A stretch of 64,000 bases of DNA from Amanita rubescens (Eukaryota > Basidiomycota > Agaricomycetes > Agaricales > Amanitaceae): contig WION01000202.1 of the NCBI GenBank assembly GCA_015039365.1, positions 36,707 through 100,706 of the forward strand, read 5' to 3'. Numbering within the stretch: the stretch's first letter is position 1; the number at the start of each line of letters is the position of its first letter. The notes beneath the pieces were generated by a model. The model did not search any database. It was not told the DNA's origin and saw only the letters and a list, made by a program, of their open reading frames with translations. Made by a program: the position numbers and the translations under genes. Positions 31,883 to 44,869 of this stretch are shown here, in pieces.

Positions 31883-34800
31883 CTATGCATGTCCACCCAT
31901 CTGCACAGGCGGAGCAGGTCCACCTTCGTATGGATGTGGCGCTACGTTTGGCGGTGGGGGCATCATCATAGGGTATGGTACGGCATGTTGCACTACAAAT
32001 AGAGAAGTCAATACTTTTTCGCAAACTCTTGCAACAAAGGCATACTCTGAGGACTCTGGTGATAGTATGGATGTGCGTGTGCGGGAATAGGCGTTGGGGG
32101 CATAGAAGGTCGTGGGCCTGCACCATTAGGCGGTGGAGGGTAAGCTCCTGGGGGAGGTGGAGGCGGCATATAGGCTTGTGCTAGCGAAACTTTCAGAACC
32201 AGGGACTCGGCCTGCAGTTTTAAACTCACGCGGCATTTGTCCCATACCAGGAGGGTACATAGCTGTGCACGAAAGAATAACATTAGTCTCAACCCAATCC
32301 TCTGTTTGATAGTTAACAAACCAGGGGAAGGCATTCCTGGAGGATACGGCATAGGCTGCATAAATGGTCCAGGCAAATAAGCGGTCGGGGGCCCAGGAGG
32401 TGCCATACCAGGCATCATAGGCTATCACTGAGTTCAGTTGGCTGATCGAATTGAATGTCCTTGGCATAACATACCTGACCGGGGTAAGCATAGGGTGGAT
32501 ATGCATAAACATAACCTCTTGCAGCTGCCTGAGCGGCAGAGTCTTCTTCGTAAGATGGAGGTGGGATTGGTGGAGGCCCAGGAGGCATTATATGCGGAGC
32601 GTGGGGCTGAGGTTGGTGCTGGGTAGGGGGGAACAACTGGCTGTAACGTTTCCCCGAGTATGGCCATGATTGAGCTAGCACAAGGTCGGATTTTGACTTG
32701 TCAAAAGCACAAAATACACGTACATGTCTGTGCGGGATCGCCCACTTTGCCGTGCTTAAACGGATTGAAGTCATCTTTGAGCGGTACAACGTTAGCCTTC
32801 TTGATTTGCTTGCCAAAGAATGGATTGGGGGTAGCAGATACCTGGCAACAAGTTTAAAAATGCACTAATTTGCTTCTAATTCATGAGCTCACCGATTCTG
32901 ACTTGGGCTTGGGCGAAGCGGAGGCCAGGCTTGCGTTAGAATTGCTTGCGTTAGGCGAGTTTGCACCCTGGATAGTTGTTAGTGAAGGAATTACCGTAAA
33001 GATTGGATCTCACCGGTGTAAATGCGCTGGCTTTTGGATTCGGACGGAATGACGAGGCATTAGCATTAAGGCGCGCGGCGGTTGGTGACGCAGGAGTATT
33101 GGTAGCAGAGCCATTGGTAGAGGTCGTGGTTTGTGCGCCATTGGTCGTATTCGATGTGCTTTTAGGCTTGCTTCCTCGGAAAGGTGGGATAGCCTGAATA
33201 AACATATTGATCGTAGGTTTTTTGGTGCCAGCTTCCGTTGCACCACCCGCTTTCGCGGACATGGCCGTCTTTGGCGCAATGGTAGAGGATCCCTGAGCAA
33301 CCCCAGTGTTAGGTGTCTTGGCAACAGCAGCTAATTTGCGTGAGGCATCTGGCTTGACATTTGGCGGAACTCCTCTGGTGGCATTAGCAGGAGAGGGTGC
33401 ACCAATACTCCGGGCTTGGGAAGATTGTGCGTCGAGATTAGCCTTTTCCCTAATAGCGCGCTGTTTCTCCTCGTCTTTAGCAAGTATCGACACAAGATCT
33501 TCCGGAATGGGCTTGTTCAGCTACACCGATTTTGTCAGAAATTGCATCGCCTAGAGTTATTATGACGCGAACCTTGAAACTCTGACCGAATTTCATAAGT
33601 TCTGATATTTTCTTGTCCATCTCACTCCTGACGAGCGCCTGACGCTTTTGAGTCAAACGATGTTTCTCATTGACAACGAAATCGCGGAACGCAGGTAGAG
33701 GGTCAGCAGGAGGCTAATACAGAAGATGAGCAAAAGTAGCACATTAGTTTCATGTCATGATACCTTGTTTGCAGGAACTTGACTTGTCGCCGACGGCGCT
33801 GCCGCAGGAGCAGGAGTGGATGTCTTCGATGGCGGAGTGGAAATCTGAGCGCCATCTGGTCCATTAACCGCGATTTTCGGGGCCTCAGCCTTGGGCGCAT
33901 TAATGGCAGTGGTAGATCCCATGGCAGCTTGCTTTCTAGCAGCTGGGGGAATATAGGCGTTTGACCCACGCACGACGGCACCGTATCTGTGATAGAGCAT
34001 AACTAACACAGCCTCGGACAGGATGTGAGAAACAAACTTTTCCTCCTCATTGGAGTCAGCGTCTTCGACGATATGCCCTCTTTCCTCCAACACGTGGAGG
34101 TTGGTGGTAGCGGTCTGTTCGGGTCAAGTATATATGGGATGCCTAAAAATAGCGAGATGAACGTACCCCAAGGATCTCACTGGCAATGCGCAGAGCCTTG
34201 CGTTCCTTCTCCTTGTAATCTGGAGCTGACCGATCAAGTCTAGTCGTATAAGCATCTTCGTCAAAATTGGTTTTGACGCCAAATAGCTTTTCATTGACCG
34301 CGAATTGGTCCCAGGATACATTTCCAGTAGTATTAAACGCTTCGTCTTGGGTTAGATTTGGTACATCCCCACCAGGCTGCCATGCTTGCAGCTCTCGTTC
34401 TCGGACAGGTCCCTTCTTCTGGCCGATGTCCGTGTCAGTCCGGAATGCTGAGACAATGTTACGTGAGGTGGGAATGGGAAAAGAATAGACGCCTACTGTC
34501 GCCATTGGATGGTCTCGAGTCTGCCGGTCCGGAAGTCCATGATTCGATATTCGTCGAAGCAACGAAGTGGTGATCCTTCAAGGCGGCCCCGGGATTAGTG
34601 AGGTCTTTAACGTCTTTGAGGGCGACGCCCGTCGTATCCCCTTCTCCACTCGTGGAAGCCACAACGCCCTCAAAGCGTTGGCCAGTCTTTGTCAAAAGAA
34701 CAACAGTAGTACCCTGCGTAGTATGACTTTTCAACCTCAGACAGCTTGTGCATGACGGGTAAGCATACGGTTAAGCCAGCGAGAGATTGCAGAAGGCCTG

Positions 34801-35052
34801 TATCATGTCTGGTTCCGTTTGTTTGAGGATGGGAGGCAAATCCACTTTGGGAAGTGGGAGTGGCGGGATTCGGTGTACGAGAAGCACCACTTGAAGGCGA
34901 GAAGGTAGGCGAAGCGCGGGCACCAGTCCCCCAAGCATTTCCGCGGCTGCGACAAAGTAAGCATATCGCAAGGTGGGGAATGACAAAGCGTACCGAGCAG
35001 TGTCAGGGAGCCCCTTCCTCCCTGATTTTTGCGGTCGAGCGGAGGCCATCAC
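31883..35052 (-). CDS. PBP1: Ataxin-2 homologue Pbp1 (LsmAD, PAM2)
   Basis: Many exons. The start MMASARPQKSGRKGLPDTAR is followed by a Ser/Thr/Pro-rich segment, then the ataxin-2 N-terminal Lsm-type fold (GTTVVLLTKTGQRFEGVVAS). The LsmAD domain follows: WDQFAVNEKLFGVKTNFDED and YTTRLDRSAPDYKEKERKAL, ending RIASEILG. Next are YIPPAARKQ and FRDFVVNEKHRLTQ-type segments, and a PAM2 motif (LNANASSFRPNPKASAF) that would bind poly(A)-binding protein. The C-terminus is Pro/Gly/Met-rich and low-complexity (YPPGMPSPG, MPPPPPNVAPHPYEGG). Pbp1 acts in mRNA poly(A) control, stress granules and TORC1 regulation. All key parts are present; exon borders in the Pro-rich tail are uncertain. Confidence 0.85.
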
Positions 35053-35465
35053 TTAAAATCGAAAAAGAAAAGGAAAGACGTAAATGAGATAAAGAAAGCC
35101 GTCCAGACACCGAGGGATAACGCTACGGCGGGCAAAAAGGAAGTTTAGAGGTAAGAAGTGCGGTTCGTTTTGTTGAAGAAAATGGGGATTTACAGGATGA
35201 AGGAGGTGCTAAAAGTCGCGGAGGACGAAGAAGACAGCAATTCGGTGCGAACAGTCCTGACGCGATCCCCGGACACCGCTTCAGCCCGCCTCCTCTACTT
35301 TTCGTTGCCCTTCCTACCCGGCGTTTTCCTTTGTCCGGGGTCCACTCTGCCCGCCAGCATGACAGAATGTTATCTCACGTCAGACCTCAAGTTCGCCTAT
35401 GTGATGACGTCTATAATGGCATTCATACAATAGGACTACTATATTTGTTACTATCATGTAACACC
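35053..35465. other. PBP1 upstream region / propeller gene 3' flank
   Basis: Contains the upstream region of PBP1 (minus strand). A plus-strand open frame at 35158-35433 lacks protein-like character. No element recognised. Confidence 0.4.
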
Positions 35466-37062
35466 CTAATGCGTCTTAGTATATACTGCCAACCCCTGGA
35501 TGTAAAGATGGTCTATAAATCGCACAAAGTTAGCTAAAAAAATGACATTCAATCACTAAAAGACTTACCGACTGGGAGTCCTAGGTTGTAAGCACCCGGT
35601 GTAAGATCCAACTTCTGGATCAGATTGGCCTCTCCGGGTCCCTCGATCTTCATAACATTAATTGAAGTAAAGTTGGCGGCAAGCGAGTACAGGTAGCTGA
35701 AGCACTCGTGAGTTATCATTAATGGGGAAGCGAGACCTAAACTCACTCTGTCGAGGGCGTGTGGATGACATCAATATCAAGTAGCACATCGTAAGCATCC
35801 GTATAATATTGCTATGAAACATATAAGGCTCGACTTCAACAAGACCCGTTGCTATGCTCACCTTCACTGTCTTTGCCTCAAGGTCAGATGAGATGGAAAC
35901 CTCGACAACTTTGCCGCCGAATGTGTCGGTCATGTAGTAGTTGCCTGTCAAGGGACTTTGGACAGACCAGCAGATGCCCTTTTGTCCGGGAACTGGGTAC
36001 TCTGTCATAAGTTTTACGTCCTTACGCCGGAAAGAATCAAGATTGAAGATATCATAGCCAAGTGCTGCGTCGCCAGAGACATAAGCGTTCGACCCGGGAA
36101 TGGGAGTCATCGAGAATGGGAAAACATTTTTGCCAATGTTCATAATTGTGGGGGTTTGCGCTAACGAGTCATCGGTATTGATATTCCACGCCGCAATAAA
36201 GCCCTCAGTTACGTTGTCGCCTTTGGCGAGGACAACCACCTGTTTTTCGTCTGGGGAAAAGACGACTTGGCTTACACTGCCTGGCACGCCGAACGCCGGC
36301 GTAGTTTGCGGCATATTCAAGTAACGCACGCTATGGCTGATGGGAACCAAGCCTTTAATTTGATCAACGTGGAAGCAGCTGAGGCGACAAATTAGATGAC
36401 TAGGAAACAAAAAACACAGAAAACAGTTAACGAACGCAACACCATTGATTTCGCCGCCATTCAGAACGCAGGCTTTTGTACCAGCTTTGTTGAAAACCGC
36501 AGAAGTTGGGAATTCTCCCCCGCTACCAACAGGTTTAGCCAAGAGGTTGACATCACCAGGGTCGTCAGGGTTAATGGTGAAAATAGATACGGTGTTTGCT
36601 CCAGCCTGGGTGTATTTTAAACGAAAATTCCAACATACACGACCGTATTACTCACATTAACGGCTATTGCCATATTCGCTTTTTGGGAGACCACAATGGC
36701 ACCTTGGCTGAAGAGCCCATCATTGACCTTGACCAGAGGGCCACCAGTATAACCATGGGCGCCAAAGCCACCAGCTCTGGTGGCATTACGGAAAGCCTGA
36801 TAAACAAATGTGTAAGGGTGATAAGATGCGTATCATCTGTGAACTAACAATAGTGCCGTCTGCATATATATCAGATACCAAGAGCTGGTTTCCCTCTCCA
36901 TAGGGAACATTTGACATCACTGTCAATGTTTTGAGAACGGTGCCATATCTGATTTATCATTAACCTACCAAGGACGGAACCTATGGTTGCCTGGGTAGGC
37001 GCAGACATAACAGTCGCCAGAAGGGTGGACAAAAAGACACTAGCAAGCAGTGATAGCTTCAT
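35466..37062 (-). CDS. Secreted beta-propeller protein, lactonase-like (paralogue A)
   Basis: Signal peptide MKLSLLASVFLSTLLATVMS, cleavage likely after SA. Exons join in frame to VMSNVPYGEGNQLLVSDIYA, AFRNATRAGGFGAHG and the repeating blades NTVSIFTINPDDPGDV, GEFPTSAVFNKAG, SQVVFSPDEKQVVVLA and SMTPIPGSNAYVSGDAALGY, with a last short exon (HLYIQGLAVYTKTH) ending in TAG at 35466-35468. The blade pattern resembles 6-phosphogluconolactonase/muconate cycloisomerase-type seven-bladed propellers, but catalytic residues are not assigned. A TATA-like GCATATATAAAC lies about 70 nt upstream (near 37127-37138). A clear paralogue occurs at 51610-53282 on the other strand. Confidence 0.75.
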
Positions 37063-38921
37063 GATGTTCCTACTTTTGAAATAGAGGAGGATGGGGCAGC
37101 TGCAGGAATACGAGGTGGCCCAAATGAGTTTATATATGCATTAACAGCCTCTTCGGCTGAAAATGCTGGACCTCAGCAGAACAAAACCTGGGCACGGAAT
37201 ATCTTTCTAATCGCGTGCCGGTAAGTCATGAAACCTGAGTACAAAAACTTTAGCGACCCCGAGGCTCGAAGTTAATGACCTAACGCGTTTGCTCCGATCG
37301 AAAAGTAGGCTGTCCTCACTCGGAAAAACTAGCTTGCTGGGTATATGTCTACCCAACCAGAATGTCATCATAGGGGTGACTGAGGCGTGCTGGTACATCT
37401 GTAGTGTACCATTGAGAATTGAAACCTGCCTATGGGAGCCACTATAGTTTAGTAAATCTTTCGGACCATGTAGTTCATATTGATCAATCCGACGATAGAT
37501 TGTGCCCACTGGCAGCCATCGATGCGGCCAAAATTTCGGTCATCCGCTATTCACTGTTGCAATGGAGGCTAATATTAACGCTCTCCAACTATGGGATCGT
37601 GATGATCCGTCAGATTCGGCAGATCCAATATGAAAACAAGCTTTGGAGACGGGTTTACCTTCGAACGACGATGTTCATAGCTCACTTCGAATGACAGAGC
37701 AAGTTTTACGTGGCCAACCAGTCCATTGTCGATGGTCCTTGGCCGCCCATCCTGGGGTCGCGATGATGCGTTGCCCGATCAAATGCGTGCCGTCGTGTAT
37801 GTATTAGGCAGAAAGGTTCATCTAAGCGTAACAAGTCCCTGCAATGGGTAATAAGGGATCTGGTGTGTTTCCCTATCAAGCCGTGCAAACCAAGGCCCGG
37901 AACAATCGAAGGGATTTACTCCCCATTCGTGAGTCTAATTCTAGGTCTCTGATTCGATCAGCAGGAAATGTGACTTCATACAGTCATGACGATCCGAAAT
38001 GTAGATCGTCATATTGATTCGTCACGGACTCGGCGACGGAAGGCGGCCGGAATTTTCAAAATAGCTTTCACTCCGGTCCCGGTATTATAGGGCATGGCAG
38101 AAGGCAACTGGAAGCGCTTAGGGGAAAGCAGTGACGGGGCAGAAATGGTTGGTTCTTGAATTAGGCCTAAAAATAAGCTATCATGACTATCAAAGTGTCC
38201 TAAAGTGCCAGCTGAAAATGTACCCATCTTGAGCATGAACATTTGAACAACTGGGGTGACATTCTATGATTCGGATATTGTTTACAATTCGTAAGTCTTC
38301 ACAGCGTTGATTTGTGACAGGATTCAGTTGTGTGTCCGAGGGTCTGACGGCTCCGAGCCTAAGCCACAAGACTGGACGTGTATGTAATAACATGATCTGT
38401 CAAGCGACTCGGTGTAGATAGGAACATACTATATCGAAATGGATCGTCCACGTAGCATATACTGCCATCTTAGCACCTAAGAGAGAGTATCCTCCCTGTA
38501 TTGTGCGATCTAAAATTAATAAAAAGATCAAGACCGCGTACGAGATCTTAAACCCGAATCACCTAATTGACTCCGACTCGACTCATTCCCAAGCAGGGTC
38601 AGGTAATGCTCCTTTCAGTTGGACTTCGTCGCGAATCAGTTCCTCGAGGTGAGCGCAGACTTGCCGCAGAAGCCGTATACGGGTGAATAAAGTGCTCTTT
38701 GCTGGCGTCTGTAGCTTGAAAGTTATTATTAGTATGGTAGTATGTTGCTTGCACATGTTTGCACTCCGTGCACCACGTTCTGGACGAGCCTTGCTTCCGT
38801 TCGTTTAGCGTAAGTGTGTATTTTGGAATGCCACATTGACGCGTATCTAAGAAAGAACTAGGCGGGAGATCTCTCCCATCGTCAATTCGCCAGACATACA
38901 ACTCATCCCTTTTCTCTTGAG
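37063..38921. other. 1.86 kb intergenic region
   Basis: Apart from the TATA-like element near 37130 belonging to the gene on the left, no gene is recognised. Minus-strand frames at 37207-37509, 38009-38242 and 38599-38976 show no protein family, no codon pattern like the neighbours and no splice partners. No direct or inverted repeats were noticed by eye. Confidence 0.4.
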
Positions 38922-40864
38922 ATGTTCGTCCGGGAACATACACCTCGAAATGCACGTGTACCAACGCTGGAAGCATCTAACCAAGTACAAATTGACGATC
39001 TAGTGCAACGAAATCGCGCTCTAGAGCAAACAAACAAGAATTTCGAGGGCCAGCTATATTCAGAACAACGCCGAAATAAGGAGGCCTTGGCTGAGATTCA
39101 GGAGCAGCTCCACCGCGAAAGACAGGAGTCGCGCGAAGGCTGTGACGTACTCATATCTTGCCATCGGCTTGTAAACCTACGAACTTTGTCGGATCTGGAA
39201 ACGGTCAAGACGAGGTTTCTGCAGGAACAAGAAGTTACGAGGCAAGAAAAGAAGCAGCGGTTGCAAAGGGACACACAGATATTAAATTTTCAAATTAGAG
39301 AAGGAGAGTTAGAAGATACAATAGCCCGCCTGAAAAACGAGACAGAAGATATTCTGGCGAAATGCGGAGCGGTCATTGTCAGTCTGCGACGGAACCTATC
39401 AACAGAGCGCAAAACCAGATTAGCGCAAATATTAGTACTTGAAAAGGAGAAAGACGAGATTCAGGTGAACATTATCTTCGATCAATGTGAGTTCTAATAT
39501 TGATTTCATAGTATTATCAAAGGACAAGCTATCGCAGCTCCGCCAAGATCATGCCACTCTTAAAACATCGGCCGAGTCAAGTATGTTAATGCTCGAGCGA
39601 GTGACGTTACAATTTGAGGGTGCCCGAACGAAGAACACCGAACTTGAACGCTCTATCGATGAACTAAAACGGAAGAACGCGGAACTTCAGCGTCAGCTTG
39701 AAAAGTGGCAAACCTTGGATGCGAAGGGGAATGGAGAAATGGATGCTATCCGAAAGCAGAAGATGGAATTAGAGGTCAAGCTATCGAGTTTGCAGGACCG
39801 TTCGCAACGGCAAGTTGCCGAGAAAGAGAGGGAGTTGGAACGGATGGCTAAGAGAAATGAGAAGATGAAAGACATTGTCCAGCAGTGGCAGGTAAAGCAA
39901 AAGTATTTTGGGCTGTCCTGCACGCACTAATATCTTATAGCTTGAAGCAGAAGAGGAGAAATCTGCAAGGGAGAAGATGGAGGATGCTTTAGCCGAAGCC
40001 CGTACGCGTATCAGACAACTCGAGATGGAGTCAAGGAAGGTAAGTTTCAGGTATAACGCAGAAGACCTTTTCTCATCCTCTTTTTTCTAAGCGGGAGAAG
40101 AGTGATGAGGGATATATGGATTCTAAATCGGGCAGCAAGAGATCGCGCTCTCCAACTCAAAGCAAGAAAGCCACCAGTTCCGACGTCAACGACGCAGGCC
40201 TGCCCAGCTCATCTCGCAAGGTGGCAAGAAAGCCAAAGAGTAAATTAAGTCCCGTTTCAGAGGTAGTGATAGATGAAGTGAGGGATACACCCACTCTGGC
40301 AGCGGCACCAGGACGGCCCTCCAAGGAGCGGAACTCTAAGAAAGCGTCGAAGAGTGATAAAGGGAAGGCCAAGGCCCTATCCATCGAGTCGGAAACTGAA
40401 GATGACGCGGACCAGAGGAGCGCTCCTAAGGGCAAACGGCAGCGGAAAATTTCAGACAACGACGAGGGTGAAGTTCAAGAAGTTGAAGTAGAACTTCGTC
40501 CTGCGAAAAAGGCGAGAGAACGTGCAAGAGGTGACGCTGCGGACGTAAAAGTGAAGGGTCGTCGAGGCGCCCGACAGGACAGATGCCGAGGATGTAGATT
40601 CGGAAGCTGAACAGGCGCCAATGAAGAAAAAGCGGAAAATCAATATCTTTTCAAAACCTGCTGAGCCCACTTTTGCATTCATGGTGAGAAATATTGCGGG
40701 CCTTTATACACTTCTAACCATTGTCGAAGGGTAATGATACTGGTATTGGACTCGATATACCTACAATCCTGTCCCCAGTCAAGGAAACGACAGGTGTCCC
40801 TAACCGCTCTACTTCAGCTAGTGTCATGAACAGGGTTATATCGAAGACGTTTTCGAAGCGGTGA
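38922..40864 (+). CDS. Long coiled-coil protein with basic C-terminus, nuclear-type
   Basis: The start MFVREHTPRNARVPTLEASN leads into nearly continuous coiled coil for about 300 residues (DDLVQRNRALEQTNKNFEGQ, LERSIDELKRKNAELQRQLE, EKERELERMAKRNEKMKD). Introns near 39465-39510, 39892-39940, 40039-40100 and 40684-40728 keep the frame. The C-terminal part is basic and Ser/Lys-rich with nuclear-localisation-like runs (SGSKRSRSP, APMKKKRKINIFSK) and ends RVISKTFSKR. Near 40575 the frame shifts by one (RRGARQ to EAPDRTDAEDVDSEAEQAP) without a usable intron. Composition suggests a chromosome or kinetochore/spindle-associated structural protein, but no family is recognised, so function is unknown. 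Confidence 0.6.
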
Positions 40865-41480
40865 CACAGACGTGCCATGGCAGAAGCGTGAGCCCAACGA
40901 CATGTTCTAATATTTCATGCCTAAGCCCCTCTGATGCCAGGTGGATGAAATCTACGAATTCTTAAGTTACTGACTTATTGATGACTTTTTGTTTGATTCA
41001 CCATGCTCCCCAGAATCACCCAAATACCCAGGGTCTTAAGATCTCACCACTATTATCTTGCATTACATGTTGTATGTAATATGATTTATTAAGGGATACC
41101 ATTACCGATAAGCCATCTCAAGAATGTCATATAATCTGCGTTACTATAGCGTTCATATTCTATGGATAGTTTATCGCCGTCAGCATGAAACTCCTCTCAA
41201 CGTAGAATGTGCGTGAGCAGAGCGATTAAGGAGGCTGTCATTCTCAACCATCACCACAAATTTGATGCGCCAACGACCACGTCTCATAGAAGAGCAGAAC
41301 GCCAACTCAACGCGGGGAGGAACAGTGATGGAAGCAACGGTGAAATAAAAATTGCTCAGGGTTATATATATGTCGGCATGTGCCGAAGTTCCGATTATAG
41401 TAACTGCTAACGGATTATATAAGCTGGGTAAACCACAACATCTCGTCATAGTGGTTGACCTGACCCCCACCGTCGCTAGA
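40865..41480. promoter_or_regulatory. Amylase upstream region with TATA-like element
   Basis: A good TATA-like sequence (GATTATATAAGC) lies at about 41412-41423, some 60 nt before the amylase ATG; a second A/T run (TTATATATATG) is near 41363. No gene recognised in the rest. Confidence 0.5.
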
Positions 41481-44015
41481 ATGAACAACTTGATCACAGG
41501 CAGCATCTTTGCATGGATCGACCGAATCTTGCATACGTTTCGTCCCTCCCCAGCCGCGTTAACTGACATGCGGCTGGGGCCGGAGGACAACCCCAACAAT
41601 CCACTCATGGTGACTTGCCTGCAAAATAACACCTTACATCACATCACTTGGCTTATACTCTTTCTTTAGCTACAGTTTTTTACCTGGGATACACTTCACG
41701 AGGAAGTGAGCTGGTGGAAGCATCTTGAAACGGAAATAGTTCGACTGTCGGAAATGGGCTTCACACAAGTGTGGATCCCGCCTCCAAATAAAGCAGCGGT
41801 TCCTGTGAGCAGGCTAGCTACTTCCGCCCTTCTGCCACTAAGGTGCTATTATAGAATGGTAGGGGTTATGACGCGTACGACTTGGTAACGCGGGATTGAC
41901 ACTGTTGAACACTGAGAAGTAGCTAACGTCCTATGTTGAATAGTGGGACCTGGGAGAATTCAACCAAAAGGGTACCATAAGAACACGGTGGGGAACAAGG
42001 CTTGAACTTCTTGAAGCTTGCGAGGCAGCACGACAAAATGGCATTGATCTTATTATTGATGCTGTCCTGAACGTATGGATCCTGGATTTTTCAGAGCAAA
42101 CACGTATAGATATCGTGATTTCACAGCATAAACTCGGTGCCGATAAGAGAGAATCATTATCCGCTGTCCCAGTTGACCCGCAGAATCGATTGAAGGACAT
42201 CGGACCTGTTCGCACGATCGAGGTGGGTCTTGTATGAGCATATTTTGTTAACAATTAAATATACATAGGGATGGACTGTATTCAACTTTGAGGGAAGAGG
42301 AGAACAGGTGAGGGTTCAGCCAAGACTAAGCACGAAGAACTAAGAATATTAGTATAGCGCATTACGATGGAATAGCAAGCATTTTACAGGTAGGTTTATC
42401 CTCTTGAGCTGAAAAACTAACACCAATGGATCCGCAGGGTTAGACTGTGATCATCTGACACAGTCCAGAGGTATCTATCGCATAGTCGGTCAAGGACACA
42501 AGGGTTGGTCCAGATACGTAGATCGCGAACTTGGCAACTACGACTATCTCTTGGGAGTGGATGTATGTATTTGGCTATGTACAAGTGCCATCTGAACATG
42601 ATCCTCTTAGATTGATCATAGACATCCTGCCGTGGAACAAGATTTGCTTGAATGGGGATCCTGGATTCTTGAAGTGAGCTTTGATGTTCGGTAATTTCGC
42701 GATTCATCTGATGTGTCCAAGACCACCGGAGCAACCGGCTTTCGACTTGATGCCATAAAGCATATAGACTATCGTTTCCTCCTCAAATTCGTACGTGTTT
42801 TGGTGGTGGTGATGTAGCCTGAAGCATATCTTGCGAACGCAGCTGCAACATACCCGTCAACAACAAATTGGAAAATCTAAATATTTTGCCGTGTGTATGG
42901 ATCAGTATTATTATGATCATTTTTCACGAAATTGACTCTTCACAAGCCGAATTTTGGTCTGGAGAGTAAGTGTCAATACGCTTGAATCGAGGCACCGCTT
43001 ATCTTTGCCAGCTTGAAAGCTATTTTGCCTTACATCCGTATATTTAGAGGATCGGTACGCTGTCCGTTCAGGTACTCTGCATTTATCTCACGATTTGTCA
43101 GACGGCCTTCTTCGACGTTCCGTTGCACATGAACTTCCACAACGCCAGTCGACGTCGTTCGCAATACGATCTTCGTTGCATCTTGAAAGATACCATCCTT
43201 GATACTAGACCCAATGACTCAGTGACCTTCGTAGACAATCACGAGTACGTTTTCTCGGCTATCTATAACGATTCACCCGCTAATTATTCGCAAGCACGGT
43301 ATTTCAACATTTTTATGTTTCTTTGAAAACTATCTTTACGCCGTTGAGCAGGTGGAAGGTCAAAGTTTAGAGAGTTGGGTGAGTTAAGAATTCAAATGCT
43401 AGCGCTCAGGTCCCCTAAGTTCTCGAAGGTGGACAGCAATTTCAAAGTCCAAGCTTACGCTATCATCCTTCTCCGAGGCCATGGCCATCCGTATGAGCTT
43501 GATTTATAATTACATGCGCAATCTAACGGACGTCTAGTTGCGTATTCTATGGCGATCTATACTCAAACAACGAGTGTTACAATGAAAACGTCGCACGTAA
43601 TCTGGCATTACTGATTGAGGCGCGAAAGCTATTTGCCTATGGCCTTACAGAAGATTATTTCGTTCAGAAAAATTGCATTGGTTTTGTGAGGCTAGGAAGT
43701 GAACGCCATGCAGGCTGTGCCGTGATATTGAGCAATCTGGAAGAGTAAGTGCACGCTTGAATATGAATATTCAGGTGCTTCGACGAAAATTTCAGCGAGC
43801 ATGGTACTTATGTTCATAGACTACGGATGAACGTTGGAAGAGTACGTCACATTATCGCATCGTTTATTCAGATCATTTAATTGTTCTAGCAACACGCTGG
43901 GACTATTTTTCGCAGCTTCCTAACGTCCTACGGAGAGGTCGCAATCGATTCAGAAGGATGGGGAGAGTTCACATGCTTTGCCAACCACGTTCAAGTGTGG
44001 ACTAGATTGGATTAA
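41481..44015 (+). CDS. Intracellular alpha-amylase, GH13 (subfamily 5 type)
   Basis: Many short exons. The start MNNLITGSIFAWIDRILHTF is followed by LQFFTWDTLHEEVSWWKHLE, MGFTQVWIPPPNKA, GRGYDAYDLWDLGEFNQKGT and GIDLIIDAVLN. Catalytic motifs: nucleophile Asp in TTGATGFRLDAIKH, acid/base Glu in FAVSEFWSGE (phase-1 splice, Ser where Ala is usual) and transition-state Asp in VTFVDNHD after splicing at GA|GTACGT. The C-terminal region reads NFKVQAYAIILLRGHGHP, ECYNENVARNLALLIEARKL and GWGEFTCFANHVQVWTRLD, ending in TAA. No signal peptide, so it probably acts on intracellular glycogen or maltodextrins, as in fungal GH13_5 enzymes linked to cell-wall alpha-glucan. Every frame break tested had a good intron solution. 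Confidence 0.8.
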
Positions 44016-44869
44016 CCGGTGTGTTTTTTCTGTTTGTCATACTTTTACTACGGGAACAGTTTGTTGGTTTATTGGTGCAATATGGTCTTAAGGAAATTGT
44101 CTTCTGTCTCCTTTTTGTGGTTCTGCTAAAAATATGTTACCTCGATCACAGGTTGATATATACCCATTTTGTACTCTAAAGTTGGTACATGGGATGTTTA
44201 GAACATATACAAATATCCAGCGCGATCGTATCGTAGTCCGATGTTTGCGGGATTTCTCGCGATTAGTACTAGTCTTGCTGGGCGAGCATGCGTGGTTCAA
44301 CTTTCCTGCGAGAGGAAGCGTAAAGGTGGTTGAACATAGAGGATGGTACTCTCGACGATGATTTCAAACCGCCGTTATTCAAATCCGTCGCGAGTTTGTA
44401 TCTTGTATCCTTGATACTATCAAGAGTAGAACATGTTTCTCTGTGCTTTGTTATTCGGGGAAGGGTGCAAAGGAAACTTAACATAGAACTACGACCCAGG
44501 AACTTGGAAATTAGGGTCATGGTACATACAGGTGCCCAAGCCATGCCAACATGTGGAACTTCCGCTCAGAGCTGCAATACCTGTTTCAACTATATAGTAA
44601 GTTCAGCTGATGCGGGAGGAGACTTGAAGATGGTGTTGAAACGCGTGCTTTCATGAAGCCAAGTCTAAAACGTGTTTGGGTATCCAATGTACAAGGGAAA
44701 ACGAGGTCACTATTCAATGAATAGAATTCTATACATCCCCTCACATTAAGGATGGAAGTAACAAGACAAAAACTTGAAAATTCCAACCGAGTTATTAACA
44801 CTAAAAAGAGCGTAGTAGATCGAATATCGACGTCCATAGAGATGTACCAAACTCGATTCCATTTTCCTA
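44016..44869. other. Intergenic, 850 nt
   Basis: 3' flanks of convergent amylase and GPI-protein genes. Plus-strand frames 44134-44361 and 44330-44656 do not resemble proteins. Nothing recognised. Confidence 0.4.

Noticed and set aside
37207..37509. Possible gene in the large intergenic region (100 residues, minus)
   Set aside because: No recognised motif, no splice partners, composition unlike neighbouring coding sequence.
38599..38976. Minus-strand open frame of 125 residues upstream of the coiled-coil gene
   Set aside because: Overlaps the start of the coiled-coil gene and has no recognisable protein features; treated as chance.
40157..40459. Minus-strand frame opposite the basic C-terminus of the coiled-coil protein
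   Set aside because: Antisense shadow of a Ser/Lys-rich region; no family features.
41800..41900. Stop codons suggesting that the amylase is a pseudogene
   Set aside because: Introns with GTGAGC donor after GTTCCT and TTATAG acceptor, and GTAACG donor after GACTTG, restore NGRGYDAYDLWDLGEF.
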